Positions 47,033-55,659 are shown, counted from the stretch's first letter. The stretch: DNA of 64,000 nucleotides from Enterococcus sp. 9D6_DIV0238 (GCF_002174455.2 NZ_CP147246.1:2728501-2792500), one strand, 5' to 3'. Notes: generated by a model not told the origin, from the sequence alone. Numbers and translations are program-made.

Positions 47033-47040
47033 AATTTAAG

Positions 47041-49206
47041 TTAAATCACACAACTTTCACATTGATTGCTGCCGATTTCTTCCGCATCATCAGTAAATGT
47101 TCGTACGTAATAGATTGATTTTACACCCTTATGGAAAGCATAGTGACGTAAAATATTCAGATCGCGTGTTGTTTGTTTTGGTGTATCTTTCCATTCATAA
47201 AGCCCCTCAGGAATTTCAGAACGCATAAACAGAGTTAAGCTCATTCCTTGATCTACGTGTTGCTGTGCTGTTGCATAAACATCGATCACTTTGCGCATAT
47301 CCATGTCGTATGCAGACGTATAATATGGAATGGTATCATTTGCCAAATAAGGAGCAGGATAATAAATTTTCCCGATTTTCTTTTCTTGACGTTCTTCGAT
47401 CATTCGAGTGATTGGATGAATACTGGCGCTTGTATCGTTGATATAAGAGATTGAACCATTTGGCGCAACCGCTAAACGATTTTGGTGATACAAACCATCT
47501 TGTTTGACTGCATCGCGTAATGCTGCCCAGTCAGCTGCTGTCGGTACAAAAATATCTTTGAAGATCTCTTTGACTTTATCTGATTGAGGTGTAAAATCAC
47601 CTTCGATATATTTGTCAAAATAAGAACCATTTGCATAATCTGATTTTTCAAAATTATGGAAGGATTGTTTTTGTTCTTTAGCGATAGTATTACTCTCAAC
47701 TAATGTCCAGTAGTTCAATAACATGAAATAAACGTTCGTAAAGTCTAAAGAGTCTTGAGAACCATATTCCATATGATTTTTTGCAAAGAAAGTGTGTAAT
47801 CCCATGGCACCAAGTCCAATAGTATGACTCAATCGATTCCCGTTTTGGATAGAAGGAACGACGTCGATATCTGAAGCATCTGTTACGAAAGTTAAGGCAC
47901 GAGTCATCGCACGAACAGATTTCCCGAAATCAGGACTGTCCATCAAATTAACGATATTTGTAGAACCTAAGTTACAGCTGATATCTGTACCAAGTTGTTC
48001 GTATTCTTGTTTGCCATTTAAAATAGACGGCGTTTGAACTTGTAGAATTTCTGAACATAGATTACTCATGATGATTTTTCCATAAGCAGGATTACTTCTA
48101 TTAGCTGTATCGATATTGATGATATAAGGATATCCTGATTCTTGTTGCAGTTTAGAAATTTCATTTTCTAAATCACGCGCTTTGATTTTACGTTTACGAA
48201 TGTTAGGATTCGCTACTAAGTTATCATACTCTTTTGTAATATCAACGTATGAGAAGGGAACACCGTATTCTTTTTCGACACTATAAGGGCTGAATAAATA
48301 CATATCTTCATTTTTACGTGCAAGTTCATAAAATTTATCTGGAACGACAACACCTAAAGATAATGTTTTAACACGGACTTTTTCATCTGCATTTTCTTTC
48401 TTTGTAGAAAGGAACATTTCGATATCTGGGTGGAAAACGTTTAAGTAAACAACACCTGCACCTTGACGTTGACCTAATTGATTGGAGTAGCTGAAGCTAT
48501 CTTCGAACAATTTCATTACAGGAACGACCCCGCTAGCTGCTCCTTCATAACCTTTGATTGGAGCGCCTGCTTCACGAAGATTGGCTAATGTGATTCCCAC
48601 ACCTCCGCCGATTCTTGATAATTGTAAAGCTGAGTTGATCGAACGACCAATGCTGTTCATATCATCTGTTACTTGAATCAAGAAACAAGAAACCAATTCC
48701 CCACGGCGTTTACGCCCAGCGTTTAAGAAAGAAGGAGTCGCTGGTTGATAACGTTGGTGGATCATTTCATCTGCTAAGACCATGGCTAACTCTTCATTAC
48801 CGTCAGCAAAGTACAAGGCGTTGAAAGCAACACGATCTTCATAGCTTTCTAAATACTCTGTTCCAGCATTGTTTTTAAGTGCATATTGTGAATAGAACTT
48901 GTAAGCGGCCATAAATGATTTAAATTCAAACTTTTGTTCATCAAGAAATGTATATAATTTTTCAATAAAAGCCATTGAATATTTTTGAATAAAGGCAGTT
49001 TCTAAATAATCATTATCGATCAGGTAGTTGATCTTTTCTTCTACTGTATTGAAGGTTCTTGTGTTTGGTTCAACATTTTCTTTAAAAAATGCTTCCAAAG
49101 CTTCTTTGTCCTTATGCAAAGGAATTTGTCCATTCACCGGACGGTTGATTTCATTGTTTAGTTTAAAGTAACTAACCTCTTTGATTTCTTTTAGACTCAA
49201 GTTCAT
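47041..49206 (-). CDS. nrdE: Class Ib ribonucleotide reductase, alpha subunit
   Basis: 721 residues, full length. Radical-path and active-site motifs: GELVSCFLIQ, NLCSEILQ, NLGSTNIVN, and the C-terminal redox pair SNQCESCVI that is re-reduced by NrdH. Catalyses reduction of ribonucleoside diphosphates. Overlaps the end of nrdI by 35 bases, suggesting coupled translation; no strong Shine-Dalgarno is seen at 49206. Confidence 0.96.
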   Translation of the reverse strand: MNLSLKEIKEVSYFKLNNEINRPVNGQIPLHKDKEALEAFFKENVEPNTRTFNTVEEKINYLIDNDYLETAFIQKYSMAFIEKLYTFLDEQKFEFKSFMAAYKFYSQYALKNNAGTEYLESYEDRVAFNALYFADGNEELAMVLADEMIHQRYQPATPSFLNAGRKRRGELVSCFLIQVTDDMNSIGRSINSALQLSRIGGGVGITLANLREAGAPIKGYEGAASGVVPVMKLFEDSFSYSNQLGQRQGAGVVYLNVFHPDIEMFLSTKKENADEKVRVKTLSLGVVVPDKFYELARKNEDMYLFSPYSVEKEYGVPFSYVDITKEYDNLVANPNIRKRKIKARDLENEISKLQQESGYPYIINIDTANRSNPAYGKIIMSNLCSEILQVQTPSILNGKQEYEQLGTDISCNLGSTNIVNLMDSPDFGKSVRAMTRALTFVTDASDIDVVPSIQNGNRLSHTIGLGAMGLHTFFAKNHMEYGSQDSLDFTNVYFMLLNYWTLVESNTIAKEQKQSFHNFEKSDYANGSYFDKYIEGDFTPQSDKVKEIFKDIFVPTAADWAALRDAVKQDGLYHQNRLAVAPNGSISYINDTSASIHPITRMIEERQEKKIGKIYYPAPYLANDTIPYYTSAYDMDMRKVIDVYATAQQHVDQGMSLTLFMRSEIPEGLYEWKDTPKQTTRDLNILRHYAFHKGVKSIYYVRTFTDDAEEIGSNQCESCVI

Positions 49207-49558
49207 TCACTACTTTCTTAAAGGATTCTACGTCTTCATTGGTACCGCTAAATTCAAAAGATAAAAGTAACGGAACGTTATAATCACGTGCTATATCTTT
49301 GGCTGTATAAACAAATAATTCTGCAAAGTTACGATTGCCGCTGCCGGCAACCCCTATCAAATGTTCTTTGTTCTCCTGATGGTCGAGAAAATCATTGATG
49401 ACATCAGTAATATCAGCATCATAGGTTGGAACAACCAGAATAAAGGGTTCATTTATCTCAAAAAAAGGATTCGCAGGCTCAATTTCATAAGCTGGCAAAT
49501 CCAATTTTTTAATAAATCGTCTGGTTTGTCCGGTAACAGTAAAATAAACGAGTTTCAT
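49172..49558 (-). CDS. nrdI: Flavodoxin-like NrdI
   Basis: 128 residues: LVYFTVTGQTRRFIKKL FMN-binding start, VVPTYDADITDVINDFL and GVAGSGNRNFAELF. NrdI supplies the oxidant that assembles the Mn2-tyrosyl cofactor of NrdF. Starts 1 nt after the nrdH stop and overlaps nrdE, giving a tight H-I-E unit. Confidence 0.94.
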   Translation of the reverse strand: MKLVYFTVTGQTRRFIKKLDLPAYEIEPANPFFEINEPFILVVPTYDADITDVINDFLDHQENKEHLIGVAGSGNRNFAELFVYTAKDIARDYNVPLLLSFEFSGTNEDVESFKKVVNELESKRNQRG

Positions 49559-49559
49559 T

Positions 49560-49784
49560 CTAGCTGGCCAAGTTTTTTAATTGATCTGGACGGAATCCCA
49601 CAACTGTAGCAGCGTCAGAAGTGATAACCGGAACACTTTGGAATCCTTGTTCTTTTAACCAGTCGATCGCATCTGGTTGGATATCGATATTTACTTCTTC
49701 AAATGCTATATTATTTTCGCTCAAAAAGCGTTTTGCCATCTTACATTGGATACAATTATTTTTAGAAAAGATTTTTACGTTCAT
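49560..49784 (-). CDS. nrdH: Glutaredoxin-like NrdH
   Basis: 74 residues with redox motif CIQC (NNCIQCKMAKRFL) and SVPVITSDAATVVGFRPDQL. NrdH is the thioredoxin-reductase-dependent electron donor of NrdEF. First gene of the operon, ATG at 49784 behind a G-rich Shine-Dalgarno. Confidence 0.95.
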   Translation of the reverse strand: MNVKIFSKNNCIQCKMAKRFLSENNIAFEEVNIDIQPDAIDWLKEQGFQSVPVITSDAATVVGFRPDQLKNLAS

Positions 49785-49817
49785 TTTTATTTCCCCCTCA
49801 ATTAGTTTACATTCACT

Positions 49818-49845
49818 AGTATAAATCTCTCTGGGAAAAAGTCAA
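49818..49845 (-). promoter_or_regulatory. nrdHIEF promoter
   Basis: On the minus strand TTGACT (49845-49840), 16-bp spacer, TATACT (49823-49818). Two NrdR-like boxes lie directly upstream. Confidence 0.7.
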
Positions 49846-49854
49846 CACTTAGGC

Positions 49855-49898
49855 ACTATATATTGTGGTTGTTTTTTAGCTGAATACCATGTTTTGTG
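49855..49898 (-). promoter_or_regulatory. Pair of NrdR-like boxes upstream of nrdH
   Basis: ACTATATATTGTG (49855-49867) and ACCATGTTTTGTG (49886-49898) share 10 of 13 bases and are spaced exactly 31 bp, three helical turns, as known for NrdR box pairs. The first fits the ACWATATATWGT consensus well. Confidence 0.75.
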
Positions 49899-50108
49899 TT
49901 TTTGAAAAGAATATGAAAGCTCGTATTCTCTCGTTTTATGCGACATTTATGCCGATTTTCGTGTTCAAAAAAGAAATTTATTAAATTTTTCGGCGGGATT
50001 TTTAATGAGAGAAACACAAGATATAGGGGGTGACTAAAAGGAAGCACACTAGAAATATTTTGGCGAATGTAAGAACCAATTATTTTCTTACTATAGGTAG
50101 AAAGAACA

Positions 50109-50137
50109 TTGATTTAAACCTCACAAACAGGTATACT
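50109..50137 (+). promoter_or_regulatory. feoA-feoB promoter
   Basis: TTGATT, 17-bp spacer, TATACT. A Fur-like box begins five bases after the -10. Confidence 0.65.
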
Positions 50138-50141
50138 TAAT

Positions 50142-50160
50142 GAGAACGATTATCAATATC
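50142..50160. promoter_or_regulatory. Fur-like box
   Basis: The reverse complement GATATTGATAATCGTTCTC matches 16 of 19 bases of the classical Fur consensus GATAATGATAATCATTATC. It covers the likely transcription start of feoA. Confidence 0.75.
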
Positions 50161-50225
50161 ATTAAAGAAAGGAATGAAACTTTTTCACAAATAATATATA
50201 TCGTGAGTGATATTGATGAATGTAA

Positions 50226-50350
50226 GTTATCCAGCTACACAAATCCATCCTTAGGAAAATAGATAAATTGTCAGTGAGACAAAAAACGTCTCAATATCAA
50301 TTTCCTAATTTTCTACAGGATTAAATGATTTGTTCCGCTTTTAAATTAAG
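50226..50350. repeat. Family B hairpin element, diverged copy upstream of feoA
   Basis: Shares the left end GTTATCCAGCT and right end TTGTTCCGCTTTTAAATTAAG with the liaR copies. Internal stems are conserved in pairing but changed in sequence: CAAATC/GATTTG, ATCCT/AGGAT, TGAGAC/GTCTCA. It ends against the feoA Shine-Dalgarno GGGAGG. Confidence 0.8.
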
Positions 50351-50362
50351 GGAGGCTACACA

Positions 50363-50830
50363 ATGTTGACATTGGCACAGGCAAAATTGAACAGGGTTTA
50401 TATGATCGACGAGATCCAGGCAGAAGGATTTGCAAAGAAGCACTTGAACAATCTTGGCCTTGTGCCAGGGGGCAAAGTAGTGCTGCTGAACTTTTCTGCT
50501 GATAATGGGATCGTTCTTTTACACAACAGCCGGATCGCGATCAATGTATCTGTATTAAAACAAATTACAATAGTAGAAAAAAATACAGAAGAAGAAAATT
50601 GGGTACCATTAGATCAGTTGTCTGTTGGTGAAAAAGCACGTGTTGTAGGTATTCACGGTCAAGGAGCGGTCAAGCGACGTTTGATGGATATGGGACTGAC
50701 TAAAGGCGTGGATCTATTAGTTAGAAAAATGGCGCCATTAGGGGATCCGATCGAAATCAATCTTCGTGGTTATGAGCTGACGTTGAGGAAAAATGAAGCA
50801 GAATTAGTCTTAGTACAGAAAGTGGGGTAA
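50363..50830 (+). CDS. feoA: Ferrous iron transport protein A, tandem FeoA domains
   Basis: 155 residues, twice the usual length, from two SH3-like FeoA domains: one at 1-75 (LGLVPGGKVVLLN) and a second at 80-155 (GQGAVKRRLMDMGLTKGVDL). FeoA is cytoplasmic and assists the FeoB transporter. Ends 4 nt before feoB. ATG at 50363 with GGGAGG upstream. The duplicated form is known in lactic acid bacteria; here only the second domain keeps the classic MDMGLTKG motif. Confidence 0.93.
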   Translation: MLTLAQAKLNRVYMIDEIQAEGFAKKHLNNLGLVPGGKVVLLNFSADNGIVLLHNSRIAINVSVLKQITIVEKNTEEENWVPLDQLSVGEKARVVGIHGQGAVKRRLMDMGLTKGVDLLVRKMAPLGDPIEINLRGYELTLRKNEAELVLVQKVG

Positions 50831-50834
50831 GGAG

Positions 50835-52988
50835 ATGAAAGAACAGCATATTGCTCTGACAGGAAATCCTAATAGCGGGAAAACAACTGCTTTTAATGCA
50901 TTGACTGGGGCAAATCAATATGTAGGAAATTGGCCGGGAGTCACTGTTGAAAGAAAAGAAGGTAAATTGAAGAAAGACAAAGCGATCACGATTCAGGATC
51001 TGCCTGGTATTTACTCTCTTTCACCTTATACGCCAGAAGAAGTTGTTGCTAGAGATTATCTGCTTAGCGGTTCTCCTGATGTGATCGTTAATATTGTCGA
51101 TGCAACAAATTTAGAACGAAATCTTTATCTGACGACCCAATTGATGGAAACAGGGATTCCGGTTGTTGTCGGATTAAATATGATGGATATTTTGGACAAA
51201 ACTGGTAAAAAGATCAATATCGAAAAATTAGCATATGGCTTAGGGATCGATGTCATTGGAATCAGTGCTTTGAAAAATCGTGGACTCGATGAATTAATAA
51301 AAAAGGCAAGTAAAGTTCAAGAAGTTTTTCCGCCTGAATTTAATTATCCAACATACGATAATCGGCTAGAAGCAGCCTTGAATGAAATTGTGGATGTTCT
51401 AGGGGATAGTGTGATGGAAAAGCAGGCTCGCTGGTACAGTGTTAAATTATTTGAACGGGATACTAGAGTGGCTGCTCAATTGACGCTGAGCGACTTGCAG
51501 AAAAAAGAAATCGAAGATATCATCAAGATTACAGAACAAATTTTTGGTGATGATAGTGAATCGATCGTGATCAATGAACGCTATGAATTTATTACGCGCT
51601 TAACTGCACTTTGTGCGATCGAAAAAAATGAAGTTTCATTCAGTACGAGTGATAAAATCGACCGGATCGTAACGAATCGCTGGTTAGCATTACCGATTTT
51701 TGCAGTCATTATGTGGTTTGTTTATTATCTAGCGATTCAAACAGTAGGGACAATGGGAACAGATTGGATCAACGATGAGTTATTTGGAAATATCGTACCA
51801 ACGAATGTAGCAAACTGGCTAGAGACCTTACAGGTAGCGCCTTGGATGCAAAGTTTGATTTTAGATGGGATCATCGCAGGAGTAGGAGCTGTTTTAGGTT
51901 TTCTGCCGCAATTGATTGTCTTGTTTTTATGTTTGGGCTTTTTAGAAGATTGCGGATATATGGCACGTATCGCATTTGTAATGGATCGTTTGTTTAGAAA
52001 ATTCGGCTTATCAGGGAAATCATTTATTCCTATGCTGATCGCTACAGGTTGTGGTGTTCCAGGAGTTATGGCCAGCCGAACGATCGAAAATGAAAAAGAT
52101 CGTAAGATGACGATCATGGTAACGACCTTTATGCCTTGTTCAGCGAAATTGCCGATTATTGCTTTGATTGCGGGGGCATTTTTCCCAAAAAGCAGTTGGG
52201 TATCGCCTTCTGCCTACTTCATTGGAATCGCAGCGATTGTATTGTCTGGTATCGCTTTGAAAAAAACTCGTTCATTTTCAGGGGATCCGGCCCCGTTTAT
52301 CATGGAACTTCCTGCGTATCATATGCCCCAACTAAGAGGCGTTTTGAGACATGCATATGATCGTAGCAAATCGTTCGTCAAAAAAGCTGGAACGATCATT
52401 TTTGTGATGAGCATTATTATTTGGTTTACATCAACTTATACATTTACTTTGCAGGAAGCCGCAGAAGACCAAAGTATTTTAGCAAACTTAGGAAAAGTCA
52501 TCGCACCGTTGTTTGCACCGCTTGGCTGGGGTACTTGGCAAGGAGCTGTTGCAACGATCACTGGATTAGTAGCGAAGGAAAATGTGATTGGAACGTTTGG
52601 TATTCTTTTTGGTCATTTGAGTGAAGTATCAGAAAATGGCGTTGAAGTTTGGTCTGCTCTTCAGGCGGCATTTACGCCAGTTGCAGCCTATTCATTCTTA
52701 GTTTTCAACTTATTGTGCGCGCCTTGTTTTGCTGCGATCGGTGCTATCCGTCGGGAAATGGGCGATTGGAAATGGACATGGGGAGCCATTGGTTATCAGT
52801 GTGGACTGGCTTATGTTGTCAGCTTTATTATCTACCAAGTTGGTCATGTCATTTTTGAAAATGGTCCGATAGGTGCAGGATTCTTTAGTGCCATTTTATT
52901 AGTGTTCATTATGGGGTATTATCTATTTAGAAAACCGAAAGCCAAAGAAGAACCTGTTATTACGATGGCAACATTAGAAAGAGGGTAG
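50835..52988 (+). CDS. feoB: Ferrous iron transporter FeoB
   Basis: 717 residues. N-terminal G domain: G1 GNPNSGKTTAFN, G2 Thr in WPGVTVERKEG, G3 DLPG, G4 NMMD. Then a helical GDI spacer and a membrane domain of Gate motifs with conserved Cys (ATGCGVPGVMASR, TFMPCSAKLP, LLCAPCFAAI). GTP-dependent Fe2+ uptake. Cotranscribed with feoA and the small Cys protein. Confidence 0.97.
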   Translation: MKEQHIALTGNPNSGKTTAFNALTGANQYVGNWPGVTVERKEGKLKKDKAITIQDLPGIYSLSPYTPEEVVARDYLLSGSPDVIVNIVDATNLERNLYLTTQLMETGIPVVVGLNMMDILDKTGKKINIEKLAYGLGIDVIGISALKNRGLDELIKKASKVQEVFPPEFNYPTYDNRLEAALNEIVDVLGDSVMEKQARWYSVKLFERDTRVAAQLTLSDLQKKEIEDIIKITEQIFGDDSESIVINERYEFITRLTALCAIEKNEVSFSTSDKIDRIVTNRWLALPIFAVIMWFVYYLAIQTVGTMGTDWINDELFGNIVPTNVANWLETLQVAPWMQSLILDGIIAGVGAVLGFLPQLIVLFLCLGFLEDCGYMARIAFVMDRLFRKFGLSGKSFIPMLIATGCGVPGVMASRTIENEKDRKMTIMVTTFMPCSAKLPIIALIAGAFFPKSSWVSPSAYFIGIAAIVLSGIALKKTRSFSGDPAPFIMELPAYHMPQLRGVLRHAYDRSKSFVKKAGTIIFVMSIIIWFTSTYTFTLQEAAEDQSILANLGKVIAPLFAPLGWGTWQGAVATITGLVAKENVIGTFGILFGHLSEVSENGVEVWSALQAAFTPVAAYSFLVFNLLCAPCFAAIGAIRREMGDWKWTWGAIGYQCGLAYVVSFIIYQVGHVIFENGPIGAGFFSAILLVFIMGYYLFRKPKAKEEPVITMATLERG

Positions 52989-52992
52989 GAAC

Positions 52993-53124
52993 ATGGCAAC
53001 GTTTATTTTAGCAGTACTGATTTTTGGTGGTGCGGGGTATATCATCTATTCTCGTATAAGAACTGGAAAGAGTTGCGATGATTGTCATACGACTTGTCCA
53101 GTGAAAAAAGAACAGGAAAATTGA
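52993..53124 (+). CDS. FeoB-associated Cys-rich membrane protein
   Basis: 43 residues starting MATFILAVLIFGGAGYIIYS: one membrane segment, then SCDDCHTTCPVK with three cysteines. This is the small FeoB-associated family that follows feoB in many Firmicutes. Its role is unproven; it may bind iron at the cytoplasmic face or stabilise FeoB. Starts 4 nt after the feoB stop. Confidence 0.88.
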   Translation: MATFILAVLIFGGAGYIIYSRIRTGKSCDDCHTTCPVKKEQEN

Positions 53125-53233
53125 TCGAACGACACGATGAAAGAAAAGTAACCGTCATTTCTTTTATTGTGTCGTATTTTTTCACTTGAACAAACAACAA
53201 GCAAGTGCTACAATATTTAAGTACTAAACATTT

Positions 53234-53306
<73 letters not shown>

Positions 53307-53324
53307 TTGGGTGCCAAACCCACG

Positions 53325-53386
53325 AGAATGGTATTCTGTCGGCGTCTTCGGACGTTTCGAAGATGGAATATGCATTCTTTTTTTTT
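53325..53386 (+). terminator. Terminator after tRNA-Lys
   Basis: Outer stem AGAATG/CATTCT, inner TATTC/GGAATA and TCTTCG/TCGAAGA pairing, followed by T8-9. Confidence 0.75.
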
Positions 53387-53498
53387 GTTTATTTGACTGT
53401 CCTTTAATTAAAAATCTATTTTAAAAATCGTATAAAGTGAGTATTCTCTGATTTGGTGATACACTAAAATTGAAGAATAGGAATGGGAGGGAAAAGTC

Positions 53499-54377
53499 AT
53501 GAAAAAGATCATTAGTTATTCATTGATATTACTAGCAACTATCTCGCTAGCCGCATGTGGAGGGAAAACGAAGTCATCTGAAAATTCAACACCGCCAAAG
53601 CAAACGGAGAAAAGTAGTCAAGCATCAACTACAACAAAAGAAAACTCAACTAAATCAAGTACCTCAGCTTCTAGTTCGACAAAAGCTTCATCATCTTCTG
53701 AAACAAAAACAAGCGAAACACAAACTGCTGCTCAGCCGCAAAGCAATACACCAGAAAAACAGGCAAAAGCAGTACTTGATGAGCTGAATAGCCTATTTCC
53801 AAATAATACGTTGCCGCAAAGCCTATTAACGAGTAGAACAGCTGAATATTTAACAGCAGCAACGACCAGTACAGCGGATCAAACGAATTTTAGAATACTA
53901 TATTATGCAGAAGATCATCCGATCGCAGTCAATGATCTTGCAGTAAATAATTTACAGCCGATTGCTTCTTTTGAAAAGAAAAGCTATGGTTCGGCTGAAG
54001 AAGCTGCAGGAGCAGTAGGACAAATTATTGATACTGGCGGGAATAAGGTGGATTTGGGCTATGGTATTACGGGATATGAACAAGGAGCAGCCGGTTCGAC
54101 CTATTTATCTTGGCAGGAAGGAAATTGGAGTTTGGTTGTACGTGCTTCTAATATTGGTGGAGAAGTAGCAGAACCTTTAGCAAAAGAAGTAGTTACCTAT
54201 CTAGAAAAAGCAATGCTGCCGGCTCCTCAAAATCTAGGTCAAATTTCTTTGACAGCGAGTACAAGCGACAGCTACCAAATCAATACAGTTGTTTGGCAAA
54301 AAGGAACGACCATATATACGATCAAGCATTTTGATCCCCTTCAAGCAGTTAAGATGGCTGTCTCAACAAACGGTTAA
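53499..54377 (+). CDS. Unrecognised lipoprotein with Ser/Thr-rich linker
   Basis: 292 residues. Signal peptide with lipobox ISLAACGG (Cys20), then a low-complexity Ser/Thr/Lys stretch to about residue 85, then a folded domain of about 205 residues (AKAVLDELNSLFPNNTLP, WQEGNWSLVVRAS, TIYTIKHFDPLQAVKM). I recognise no named family; similar lipoproteins are annotated as hypothetical in enterococci. ATG behind GGGAGGGAAAA. Monocistronic after the tRNA. Confidence 0.82.
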   Translation: MKKIISYSLILLATISLAACGGKTKSSENSTPPKQTEKSSQASTTTKENSTKSSTSASSSTKASSSSETKTSETQTAAQPQSNTPEKQAKAVLDELNSLFPNNTLPQSLLTSRTAEYLTAATTSTADQTNFRILYYAEDHPIAVNDLAVNNLQPIASFEKKSYGSAEEAAGAVGQIIDTGGNKVDLGYGITGYEQGAAGSTYLSWQEGNWSLVVRASNIGGEVAEPLAKEVVTYLEKAMLPAPQNLGQISLTASTSDSYQINTVVWQKGTTIYTIKHFDPLQAVKMAVSTNG

Positions 54378-54495
54378 AAACGTTCAAGAGCATTTATTTA
54401 CCTCTGTAAGTAGAAAGCGAACGATGGTGCTTCAAAAGGAAAATAAAACAGAATCATCATTGACGAAACATTCACTCATCTTGTACAATAAGTAC

Positions 54496-54752
54496 AGGAT
54501 AGAAGCGAAAATAATTAAATAAAAAAAGGCACTTCACAATTTGGTGGCAGCCAAACTATGAAGCCCTGAAAAGTCAGCAGACACTGACCAATCAAGTTGC
54601 CCTCGTCGATGCAAAAAGCACTGACATGATTTATTGTACTCAATTTTTAGGAAAATATCTACCCCTAAAATGTATGAGAGCACAGACATGCCAGCCTTTA
54701 TTTATTGAACGAAACAGCAGTGTTGGAGAAGATTCTGACACTGCTTTTATTT
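54496..54752 (+). ncRNA. Candidate small RNA
   Basis: TTGACG (54460-54465), 18-bp spacer and TACAAT (54484-54489) predict a start near 54496. Hairpin 54532-54563 pairs CTTCA/TGAAG and TTTGG/CCAAA. Hairpin 54573-54588 pairs GTCAG/CTGAC. AGCAGTGT/ACACTGCT (54716-54745) with a T-rich tail ends it. About 255 nt. It does not match an RNA I recognise. Confidence 0.4.
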
Positions 54753-54852
54753 TCGCTTCTATTCTTTTTTCATTTTTTGTTATCTTTATTCAGTGGAAGG
54801 CTTCTGTCATAGGTAGAAAAACAGAAGTCAGTGCATAAAGATACAAAAAAAT

Positions 54853-54965
54853 AAAGCTCATCACTATAGGTAGTTGATTTATCTATTGGGGAAGAAAATC
54901 AATGACTGAAAACAGTGTCCGCTTACACGTCACAAAGAACTTTTGAAACCTATAGTGGTGGCTTT
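54853..54965. repeat. 113-bp nested inverted repeat
   Basis: Outer arms AAAGCTCATCACTATAGGT and ACCTATAGTGGTGGCTTT differ by one wobble and one gap. An inner AGTTGATTT/AAATCAATGACT stem and a GTGT/ACAC stem lie inside. On the minus strand it ends in GCTTTATTTTTTT, so it could terminate the downstream phosphatase gene's transcript. Confidence 0.7.
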
Positions 54966-55067
54966 AAATGGAAGTATAAAACATCATATACTTTATAGTT
55001 ATTATAATGGAAGAATTACTATCAACGCAATCAAAACGACGTTAAATATAGTAGATAGAGATACATT

Positions 55068-55574
55068 TTACTGCGTGATTCTGCTTTTATCCGGTTGTGA
55101 GTGTGCTAAACGGCTAGCTGCAGCAGCTGCGATCGCTCCAACGATATCATCCAAGAAAGTATGGACTTCTGGTCCCTCATGAGAATTTAGTTTTGCTAAG
55201 ATTCCAGGCTTCACTTTATCGATATAACCATAGTTGGTAAAACCGATCGAGCCATAAACATTCACGATGGAAAGAGCCAAAATTTCATCAATACCATACA
55301 AGCCTTCATCATCTTCAATAATTTCCTGAAGTGGGTGAAGCAATTTTTTTTGTTCAGCTAAAATATCTAACTGAATACCTGTAATGATGGTATTATGAAC
55401 TTCACGTTTTGAAAGTACACTATCGATATTTTCAATGCAAGTGTTTAGATCAAGATTTTCAATATAAGGCTTTTGTAGATATAATACTAACTCAGCTAGA
55501 TCTTCCATTTCAACACCGCGTTCTTTCAATAGCTGACGTGCTTTTTTCTCTAACGTTTCACCTTTTATGACCAA
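55068..55574 (-). CDS. Phosphatidylglycerophosphatase A-like protein (YutG type)
   Basis: 168 residues of the PgpA/YutG family of soluble Firmicute phosphatases: EKKARQLLKERGVEMEDLAE, DEILALSIVNVYGSIGFTNYGYIDK, SHEGPEVHTFLDDIVGAIAAAAASR. Enzymes of this group dephosphorylate phosphatidylglycerophosphate. The start is TTG at 55574, eight bases after GGAGG; a longer frame to 55757 overlaps the divergent gene. Divergent from the DUF1450 gene. Confidence 0.85.
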   Translation of the reverse strand: MVIKGETLEKKARQLLKERGVEMEDLAELVLYLQKPYIENLDLNTCIENIDSVLSKREVHNTIITGIQLDILAEQKKLLHPLQEIIEDDEGLYGIDEILALSIVNVYGSIGFTNYGYIDKVKPGILAKLNSHEGPEVHTFLDDIVGAIAAAAASRLAHSQPDKSRITQ

Positions 55575-55659
55575 AATAAAAACCTCCAATTCGTCTTTTT
55601 TAAATTTAGAATACATCAATGGTATACTATCTAAAGAGTAAAATGCAAGGAGAAGATCA

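Larger units (their letters stand above)
54378..55067. other. 690-base gene-free but structured stretch
   Basis: No frame here has a ribosome binding site or a recognisable protein. The stretch contains a promoter-like pair, two hairpins and a terminator (54460-54752), reported separately, and a nested inverted repeat (54853-54965). Confidence 0.6.

Noticed and set aside
54289-54522. Possible frameshifted extension of the lipoprotein gene
   Set aside because: The lipoprotein ends naturally and the other-frame peptide has no domain or conserved pattern; no frameshift is needed.
54626-54838. Possible 70-residue protein with a hydrophobic segment
   Set aside because: No Shine-Dalgarno, and it contains the terminator hairpin at 54716; the region looks like RNA, not coding.
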